Source: a virus. From it: a stretch of DNA of 52,726 nucleotides. A program made the translations under genes and the position numbers. Positions 47,071-52,726 of this stretch are shown here, piece after piece. Below the pieces are notes generated by a model. That model did not search any database. It was not told the DNA's origin and saw only the letters and a list, made by a program, of their open reading frames with translations. Position 1 is the first letter of the stretch. Every line of letters begins with the position of its first letter. Where the stretch lies: positions 1-52,726 of IMG/VR virus record IMGVR_UViG_3300029922_001088. One strand, given 5' to 3'.

Positions 47071-48186
47071 ATGGCAGAAGTATTTTATCAAGGTGCAAAA
47101 GACGTCTTCCTCACCAAAGTCCGAGCAGATTTCGATGCAGTAGAAGACCAGGCGATGCGAGCGGTCACAGCTCTTGAGGACAACGGTCTTCTTGAGTCAG
47201 AGACCACTCCAAACGGTCTATTCACCGACATCTCAAATATGACGAGTGAAGGAGACCGAGCAGCATGGAGGCATGTTGCAGTCACAGGTCTTCAGGCTCT
47301 TGGAGGCCGAAAAGCTGGTGGCGATTATCCAGAGGGTACGTTCCTTCGCGGATATGAGACTGCTGTCTTTGACCCAGACAACCAGGACGCTATCCAGCAA
47401 ACTGTTCCAGAAGAGCGACAGGACAAGGAAGGCATCAAGTACAAGGCTGTCTTGAACCGAGCGCAGAAGCAGGTTACAGAAATCCGCCGAAAGAACATTG
47501 GAGACCCATTCGATGTCTTCAACCTCGCTTTCACCCTTCCCGCTTCACAGCCAGTTGGTGGACGATTCTTCAACAAAGGCAACCAGGGTTTGGATGGTAA
47601 CTTGACCGCGCTTGCAGAGCCTATGGTATCGACTATCCACGCTCGTGCTGATGGAGGCGTAACTATCTCAAACGCAGTACAGGTTTCAGGCGCATCAGCT
47701 CCTTTCTCAGACACGAACTACTATGCAGGTCTTGAGCAGGCTCAGGGCTTCAAGGACGATGTAGGCAAGCCAATGCCTATGCTCGCAGGTTCAAAGACTA
47801 TTATCGTTCCTCCAAACAACGGACTCGTCCGAGCTGTTCAGGAACTCAATAAGTCAGAGTGGAAGGTTGGCACGGCAAACAACGAAGTGAACGTAATGAA
47901 GGGAGAATTCGCATCTATCGTCTCCTCTCCTTACCTCTCTACTTCTTACAACGCTCCTACGATTTCTAACCAAAAACAGTGGTTCGTTGTTGACACGGAC
48001 AGCCGAGAGCCAGAAGTAGGCACAGGTCTTGTTCGCATCACCTTCATCCCTACGAACGCGCGAGTAGACCGAGATTGGTCACACGATGCTATCGTCTACA
48101 AGGTCAAGCAGTCTTATGTCTACGGATGGACGGATTTTAGAAATCTTATTGGCAGCCGCGGAGATTCTGTCAGCTATTCGTCATAG
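47071..48186 (+). CDS. Major capsid protein
   Basis: 371 residues. N-terminal charged helix (about 1-60), then mixed beta and helices consistent with an HK97-like fold (P-domain-like helix around FDVFNLAFTLPASQPVG; a C-terminal strand block VRITFIPTNARVDRD). Placement after scaffold/decoration and a strong hairpin after the stop fit. Fold inferred by eye. Confidence 0.65.
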   Translation: MAEVFYQGAKDVFLTKVRADFDAVEDQAMRAVTALEDNGLLESETTPNGLFTDISNMTSEGDRAAWRHVAVTGLQALGGRKAGGDYPEGTFLRGYETAVFDPDNQDAIQQTVPEERQDKEGIKYKAVLNRAQKQVTEIRRKNIGDPFDVFNLAFTLPASQPVGGRFFNKGNQGLDGNLTALAEPMVSTIHARADGGVTISNAVQVSGASAPFSDTNYYAGLEQAQGFKDDVGKPMPMLAGSKTIIVPPNNGLVRAVQELNKSEWKVGTANNEVNVMKGEFASIVSSPYLSTSYNAPTISNQKQWFVVDTDSREPEVGTGLVRITFIPTNARVDRDWSHDAIVYKVKQSYVYGWTDFRNLIGSRGDSVSYSS

Positions 48187-48194
48187 TGTCAGTT

Positions 48195-48234
48195 GGAGTC
48201 TCACCCAGGGGGTTCTGCCCCTTGGAATGAGGCT
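48195..48234 (+). terminator. Hairpin after the capsid gene
   Basis: Nested stems GAGTCTCA/TGAGGCTC and CCAGGGG/CCCCTTGG within 9 bases of the capsid stop. No T-run follows, so a partial terminator or mRNA-stabilising hairpin is likely. Confidence 0.5.
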
Positions 48235-48262
48235 CGAACAAATTAAAAATTAAATAACAATA

Positions 48263-48871
48263 ATGAATTCAACTCTTAAATATATAATCGCAATAGTCGT
48301 AGTTGTCCTCGTCCTTGCGGGAGGTTACGACCTCGTTAAAGGAAATGCTGTCACAGGCGGTGCGGCAGGTCAGGGCGAACCTTCAGGTTTCGATAACGTA
48401 TCGCTCACAGGGGGTCTTCAGGTGGGTGTCACATCTCTTCCAGGGGCTATCCCAGTAGGAGGTGTTGGCTCTATCTTGGCAAACGGTGGTATCGTTTCTG
48501 GTGTCGCTGAGACTGTAAACACAGGTTCAGCCGCTACCGAGACTATCCAGCTTGCTGACCTTGTAGCCGCGAACCTATTTCAAGTCACAGGTTCAGGCAC
48601 GGTTGCTACAGTTGTAAACTTCGGTTCTACATCTACTATCATGGCTTTGTTCCCAAACATCGGTAGCTCTGACCAAATCTATATCCAGAACGCTTCCACG
48701 ACCAATCCTATCCTTAGCATCGCTGGTGGTGGATTCACCCTCATCAACGGTACGAACGCTACCTCTGGACTTGCGACTTCTTCTATCCCTGCGGGAGCTA
48801 TCGCATCCTTGAACCTACTTCGTGTTTCGACTAACGTCATTGATGCGATTATCGACTATGTAGCACACTAA
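48263..48871 (+). CDS. Virion-region protein with N-terminal TM anchor
   Basis: 202 residues. Residues 5-22 are a strong hydrophobic segment (YIIAIVVVVLVLAGGY), then a Gly/Ala/Ser-rich beta protein. In a structural operon this layout is unusual. It may be membrane-anchored, or the helix may act during DNA ejection. Not recognised. Confidence 0.55.
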   Translation: MNSTLKYIIAIVVVVLVLAGGYDLVKGNAVTGGAAGQGEPSGFDNVSLTGGLQVGVTSLPGAIPVGGVGSILANGGIVSGVAETVNTGSAATETIQLADLVAANLFQVTGSGTVATVVNFGSTSTIMALFPNIGSSDQIYIQNASTTNPILSIAGGGFTLINGTNATSGLATSSIPAGAIASLNLLRVSTNVIDAIIDYVAH

Positions 48872-48876
48872 TACCT

Positions 48877-49224
48877 ATGAAACTTATCAAATCACTTAGT
48901 GGCGAGACCATATACTTCCAGTTCAATTCGACGACTCTGCTTGAAATCACTCCAGAGGGAGTCGTGGTCACGGACGAGGTAGCGAATAACGCTGTCGCTC
49001 GGTTCAACGTCTCCTCAGAGCCAGCAGAGGTTGTAGAAACTCCTACAGAGCTTCCAGTTGAGGATGTCTTGGCTAGCGTCTCCACCGAGGCTCAGGTAGA
49101 GCCAGTGCCTCCTGCTGACGTTCCTGTAGACACGACTCCTGTCCTTGAGCCTATCGAGACTCCTACGGAGCCAGAAGTTTCGCCAAGCGAAACCGCCCCA
49201 GACGTTACCAGCATAACTGAATAA
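48877..49224 (+). CDS. 115-residue protein with Pro/Glu/Thr-rich tail
   Basis: A short beta-like start (TIYFQFNSTTLLEITPEG) then about 60 acidic, Pro-rich residues (VEPVPPADVPVDTTP). Likely disordered. Structural-region neighbour; function unknown. Confidence 0.55.
   Translation: MKLIKSLSGETIYFQFNSTTLLEITPEGVVVTDEVANNAVARFNVSSEPAEVVETPTELPVEDVLASVSTEAQVEPVPPADVPVDTTPVLEPIETPTEPEVSPSETAPDVTSITE
49178..49192. repeat. Dispersed palindrome TTTCGC-CAA-GCGAAA
   Basis: Copy inside the 48877-49224 gene; identical to the copy at 20386-20400. Confidence 0.8.
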
Positions 49225-49227
49225 AAA

Positions 49228-49650
49228 ATGGCCCACGCTATAGATTACGAACTAGGGACAAAAACGACCTCCACTATTACGACCCCTGCAACACTCTCTA
49301 CTTCTGAGACAGACTTGTATATCGTAAAAGATTTCAAGTATGTTCAGGCTTCACAGCTCTCTATCTATGGAAACGTAACCCTAGGGTCTGTCACTTCCGC
49401 GACCTTCAACTACTACTTCTCTACGGATAGCGGGACTACATGGTTTCCTGTGTGCCTCTACAACACCTCTACAGGAGCCATGACCCAGCGTTCGGTGCTT
49501 GTGAACTCAGGAACGTATGCTGCAAGCTCCGTATCGTACTTCCTAGACAACATTCCTATGAGTTCGTCTACGGCCTTCAAAGTCACAGGACTCCAGACCA
49601 CAGGTACGGCATGTGCATTCAATCTCAGTGTGATGGTTCGTAACAACTAA
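49228..49650 (+). CDS. 140-residue beta-sandwich virion protein
   Basis: Ser/Thr-rich beta strands with a repeated TxSETDLYIVKDF / FNYYFSTDSGTTWFPV pattern typical of small tail or decoration domains. No motif for a function. Starts three bases after the previous stop. Confidence 0.55.
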   Translation: MAHAIDYELGTKTTSTITTPATLSTSETDLYIVKDFKYVQASQLSIYGNVTLGSVTSATFNYYFSTDSGTTWFPVCLYNTSTGAMTQRSVLVNSGTYAASSVSYFLDNIPMSSSTAFKVTGLQTTGTACAFNLSVMVRNN

Positions 49651-49655
49651 AAGAT

Positions 49656-50240
49656 ATGGAAGAGATACTCTCACAGCTCAAAGCGGGAATCGTAACCGAA
49701 AAGGATGCTTTCGTTTCTGCTATCCGTGAGAGAAAAAACACCCTCGATGGCTATCTCGTCAGCCTCGCCTCGGTGCTCTCCAAGATAGACGAGGTATCAT
49801 CGAAGCATAAGACCGATGTAGATGCTTTGCTTTCCCAGAAAGCTGGGCTTGAGAAGACTATCGGGGACTTGAATGAGAAGCATGGATTCACCATGCGGGT
49901 TCATGCCCAGGACATGGCAAAGAAGGACGCGACTATCGCCCAGAAGAACCAGGCTGTTGCCGACCTTGAAGCCAAGCATAAGCGGCTCGACGGGCAGATT
50001 GTCGGCCTTATGACAGAGCACGACCAGCTTGAGGAGCAGACGACCTCTCTTCGCGCCCAGGAGACCCAGCTCACCCGAAGCGTCAGTGGCTTGATGCCTC
50101 AAGAGGCGGAACTCAAAGCAAAGATGGAAGAACATACACAGAAGTCAGCGCAGGCTCTCCAGGATGAAACCGCTACTCGTAAGAGGATAGCCGACCTCAA
50201 TACTGAAGAGGCTATATTACTCGCACGTAAATCTAAATAA
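49656..50240 (+). CDS. Long coiled-coil protein
   Basis: 194 residues, continuous heptad pattern from about 5 to 190, charged. Possibly a fibre stalk or virion rod. Located just upstream of a 37-residue protein and a fibre. Not recognised. Confidence 0.6.
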   Translation: MEEILSQLKAGIVTEKDAFVSAIRERKNTLDGYLVSLASVLSKIDEVSSKHKTDVDALLSQKAGLEKTIGDLNEKHGFTMRVHAQDMAKKDATIAQKNQAVADLEAKHKRLDGQIVGLMTEHDQLEEQTTSLRAQETQLTRSVSGLMPQEAELKAKMEEHTQKSAQALQDETATRKRIADLNTEEAILLARKSK

Positions 50241-50241
50241 A

Positions 50242-50355
50242 ATGGCACACGAAACCCCAACAACAGGCGGCCTTGTCCTCACGACTGAGGAAACACAGAA
50301 GCTCATCAAGCTCCTGAACCACCCAGAGATAGACAAGTTACTCGCTAAATCATAA
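50242..50355 (+). CDS. 37-residue hypothetical protein
   Basis: MAHETPTTGGLVLTTEE start, helical C-terminus. It starts one base after the coiled-coil gene. Coding supported by spacing; function unknown. Confidence 0.5.
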   Translation: MAHETPTTGGLVLTTEETQKLIKLLNHPEIDKLLAKS

Positions 50356-50359
50356 AGAT

Positions 50360-52171
50360 GTGGCTTTTTGGACTCAAAAGGCATGGCTCGCTTACCTTCT
50401 AGGCAAGGTAAAAATATCTTCAACAGATACTACAATAGACTATCTGATAAATAAGCTCGTGGCTGGAACGGGTATTACCATTACACAACAGAATATGGGT
50501 AGTGATGAAGATTTGCTTATATCCTCCACTTCTACAGGCAATCCCCCAGGAGGCTCCACCAACTCTATCCAGTACAACAACTCTGGAGCGTTTGGGGGCT
50601 TCGGAGATTACTTTCCCACAGGCTCGCCCCTTGGCGGCACAGCCTATGTAGACCTATTCGGGAATGGGTATATAGAGATGGACGACAGTGGCGTTATTTC
50701 CATCTCAGACCCTACAGGAGGTGCAGCGGAGATATTCACCGCCAATGTTAACAGCCAGAGCACCCTTGCTCTCCATACGGCTACGGACATTAACCTATCA
50801 ATCCAAGCAGGACAATTTGGAGGCGTAGCCCTTGCTGGTATAAACGACGCGGACACCGCAAACATAAACTTCGAGTTCCGTGGTCTTGTATACCAGTTCT
50901 CAAATCCTTCTGACAGCTCACCCGTGATGTTCATCGAAACGACTGATAGCGGTGCGACACAGAACGCAGTCATTGTAGGGAGTAGCACAGACGACGGCTC
51001 TGGGTTACAGCTCCAGACGCCATCTCTTTCGGTGGCAGGTGGGCAGACTCTGCTTACTTCCGATGGCCAATTCTCATTCCAAGGAGGAGCATATTATTCC
51101 TCCACAGACGGCACAGGAAACTTTCTTACGCTTTCAGCACCAGGCACCTATTATCAGGAGAACTACCATAACTCAAGCACGGGCGAGGAATGGCATGTCG
51201 GGCCTTACTGGCTCGGGCCCACCAGCCCGTTCGGATATTACAACTCGGCGCTCGGCGCGAACGTGCTTGAAATATACAACGATGGCGCCGTAGCTGTCGG
51301 AAATCTTCTTGGAAACGGAGGCGACCTGAATCCTGGTTACACCTTACAGGTCTTCGGGTCTTCATGGCTTGATAGCGGAGATATAACTACGGATGGCTCA
51401 GGGGATATGACTTTTGTTTCAGGTGGAGCAATGATTAGACTCAATCCGACGTACGGTTCTGGTCAAGTCATCGCTGGTCCTTACGGAACTATTTATGATG
51501 CTCCTCTTTCGATAAGTACATCACAAAGTACTATGCTGAATGGAGTACAAGGACCATTTATGGCTGCCTATGCTGATGGTCAAGGATACGGTTTTAATAT
51601 GGGTACTGTTGGTCCTCCTTATTTCGGAGCATGGGGAGGTTCAATTCAATCTACACAATGGGGTGTTACCAATAATACACCTCTATACCTACAACAATTT
51701 GGAGGAGATATTATTATGGCTCTTGGTGGGGGAACTGTTGGAATTGGAATGACCACACCTGCGTATGAAATAGATATTTATGACATAAACTCTACGGGAA
51801 CTGATATAGGAAACTCTACAACAAGTCTGTGGAAAATACTTGCTACTGGAGAAGTAGACGCACTCAAGTTTGTTACATCTGGAGGCGCGTCGTCTGATTT
51901 CGTAAAGGGTGATGGAAGCTTGGATAGCAGTACATATCTATCTTATAAGGCCAAGGGAAGCGCGACCCTCGTATCAGGCACAAAAGCAATAACCATTTCA
52001 GGACTCACTACTTCAAATCAAGCCTTTGTTACGATAGCAGTTACAGGCGGGACACTTGGCGGTGCATACAAGGCAGTCTGTACCACAAACACGCTCACCA
52101 TAACCTCTGTGAGCGCAGCAGGAACGACGGTAACAACCGATACGAGCACGCTCAATTATCTAGTTCTTTAA
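50360..52171 (+). CDS. Large tail fibre, GTG start
   Basis: 603 residues, beta-rich with Gly/Ser/Thr repeats. N-terminus (WTQKAWLAYLLGKVKIS) is a short helix, probably the virion attachment. The central repeats read NLSIQAGQFGG and STDGTGNFLTL. The C-terminal module (SYKAKGSATLVSGTKAITISGL then alternating strands) is like trimeric fibre tips. DNA composition changes near 51420, becoming A/T-rich until about 51900. No collar or depolymerase signature. Confidence 0.65.
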   Translation: MAFWTQKAWLAYLLGKVKISSTDTTIDYLINKLVAGTGITITQQNMGSDEDLLISSTSTGNPPGGSTNSIQYNNSGAFGGFGDYFPTGSPLGGTAYVDLFGNGYIEMDDSGVISISDPTGGAAEIFTANVNSQSTLALHTATDINLSIQAGQFGGVALAGINDADTANINFEFRGLVYQFSNPSDSSPVMFIETTDSGATQNAVIVGSSTDDGSGLQLQTPSLSVAGGQTLLTSDGQFSFQGGAYYSSTDGTGNFLTLSAPGTYYQENYHNSSTGEEWHVGPYWLGPTSPFGYYNSALGANVLEIYNDGAVAVGNLLGNGGDLNPGYTLQVFGSSWLDSGDITTDGSGDMTFVSGGAMIRLNPTYGSGQVIAGPYGTIYDAPLSISTSQSTMLNGVQGPFMAAYADGQGYGFNMGTVGPPYFGAWGGSIQSTQWGVTNNTPLYLQQFGGDIIMALGGGTVGIGMTTPAYEIDIYDINSTGTDIGNSTTSLWKILATGEVDALKFVTSGGASSDFVKGDGSLDSSTYLSYKAKGSATLVSGTKAITISGLTTSNQAFVTIAVTGGTLGGAYKAVCTTNTLTITSVSAAGTTVTTDTSTLNYLVL

Positions 52172-52175
52172 CCTA

Positions 52176-52191
52176 CGGGGTTTCGCCCCTC
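52176..52191 (+). terminator. Hairpin GGGG-TTTCG-CCCC after the fibre gene
   Basis: Short G+C stem between the fibre stop and the next start. Possible weak terminator. Confidence 0.4.
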
Positions 52192-52202
52192 ATAGCGAGT
52201 TA

Positions 52203-52329
52203 TCATTAAATAAAACACAATGCCACCAACACAAAACATATCACTCGCAGGACTTTCAGCAGAGGAGCTTAATAACCTTCTCGTTCAGGCACAGGCTTCC
52301 AAGGCACTTGCTGTAGCAAATGCGGCAGT
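52203..52329. repeat. Right copy of the exact 127-bp end repeat
   Basis: Identical to 1-127, then diverges at 52330. Confidence 0.85.
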
Positions 52330-52426
52330 CGCAGCAGACCGCGCAGTAAAACAAGAGGCGTTGATGGACGCGAACATCGCGAAGATTCAGGCGGCTATTG
52401 CGGCATTGAGCGCACCTACGGAATAA
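52220..52426 (+). CDS. Small alanine-rich helical protein (copy 2)
   Basis: 68 residues, identical to the protein at 18-230 for its first 36 codons and similar after that. The later part differs by both synonymous and amino-acid changes (VKQEALMDANIAK against VKAEAQMDSNIAK), so it is a real variant and not an error. It is either a tandem paralogue or a strain variant on an assembly branch. Confidence 0.75.
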   Translation: MPPTQNISLAGLSAEELNNLLVQAQASKALAVANAAVAADRAVKQEALMDANIAKIQAAIAALSAPTE

Positions 52427-52427
52427 C

Positions 52428-52726
52428 ATGACCCCAGAAGACTTCACAAAGCTTGAAGGAATCATAAATGCCAGCGTAGCAAAAGGCATCGCTATTGGCA
52501 TTGAGAAAAACGTCAACGGAAAGATAAACGGCATGCGTGCAGAGCTTCAGACATATATTGCTGATTCAGCGACATGGCGCGATGGAATTGAAGCCAAGAT
52601 AAATCCTGTCTCTACCGCATTCACTAACGCAACCCTCACTGCTAGAGTTCTCATTGGTACGACAAAGGCTTTAGCATTCGGGGCGGTCGTGACTTTCGGA
52701 GTAATCGTGCTCTCATATTCCATATA
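52428..52726 (+). CDS. Partial membrane-anchored protein, alternative to 232-534
   Basis: About 99 residues visible, cut by the window end. Starts MTPEDFTKLEGIINASVAKG; the last 30 visible residues are hydrophobic (TKALAFGAVVTFGVIVLSY). The sequence is unrelated to the protein encoded at 232-534, but occupies the same position and has a similar topology. Confidence 0.6.
   Translation, partial: MTPEDFTKLEGIINASVAKGIAIGIEKNVNGKINGMRAELQTYIADSATWRDGIEAKINPVSTAFTNATLTARVLIGTTKALAFGAVVTFGVIVLSYSI

Noticed and set aside
1-52726. CRISPR array
   Set aside because: No regularly spaced repeat-spacer pattern; the dispersed palindromes are far apart and irregular.
1-52726. Temperate lifestyle genes (integrase, CI-like repressor, attachment site)
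   Set aside because: No tyrosine or serine recombinase or lambda-like repressor could be recognised; the HTH and RHH proteins are too small to argue for lysogeny.
1-52726. Alternative genetic code (TGA or TAG read as an amino acid)
   Set aside because: TGA, TAG and TAA all end well-formed genes with tight overlaps, and core genes contain no internal stops.

Overview
The window reads as an almost complete genome of an uncultured, virulent-looking tailed bacteriophage of short-tailed (podovirus-like) layout. It has a terminase large subunit, portal, scaffold-like protein, major capsid protein, connector and nozzle-like proteins, a beta-helix tailspike, fibres and two very large virion proteins. 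I see no tail sheath, tail tube, integrase or lysogeny repressor. The first 127 bases recur exactly at 52203-52329 and then diverge, so the window looks like a circular or circularly permuted genome of about 52.2 kb that was read once around, plus an alternative 3' branch. The standard code fits, with TAA, TAG and TGA all acting as stops. Most genes lack a clear Shine-Dalgarno sequence. A recurrent extended -10 motif (TG-N-TATAATTAT) marks promoters. The host is bacterial (DnaA boxes, TATAAT promoters) but I cannot name it.

Layout: plus-strand genes run from 36.4 kb to the window end and, through the circle, from 1 to 17.5 kb. They cover DNA-binding and small packaging-region genes, terminase, an HNH nuclease, GroEL, portal, scaffold, capsid, fibres, then the lysis region (papain-like protease, holin-like protein, transglycosylase), connector/nozzle, tailspike, collar fibre, internal virion proteins, GroES and a second HNH gene. 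Minus-strand genes run from 35.7 kb leftward to 17.6 kb. They begin with a dense early block of about twenty tiny genes that includes a truncated ArdA-like antirestriction protein. Replication and recombination follow (PD-(D/E)XK nuclease, ssDNA-binding-like protein, replisome organiser-like protein, primase-helicase fusion, RusA, HNH). The arm ends with a cassette of a MoxR-type AAA+ ATPase, a VWA-domain protein and small SH3/KOW-like proteins. The arms diverge from an A+T-rich intergenic region (35742-36419) with repeats typical of an origin or operator, and converge at a hairpin near 17.6 kb.

Three observations stand out. (1) The phage encodes both halves of a chaperonin, GroEL and GroES, about 24 kb apart. 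The groES 3' end is duplicated at the end of the adjacent HNH gene with nearly every codon synonymously changed, as expected for a homing element that carries a recoded target end. (2) At least eight small proteins around the AAA+/VWA pair end in the same C-terminal peptide, (E)IITLEN. It is conserved in amino acids but varied in codons, and three right-arm proteins end in related tails; this looks like an undescribed C-terminal tag. (3) A palindrome TTTCGC-(2-3 nt)-GCGAAA occurs at least ten times across both arms, several times next to DnaA boxes. Two further genes appear to start at non-AUG codons (ACG, AUC), and two unannotated structured RNAs sit directly behind promoters.
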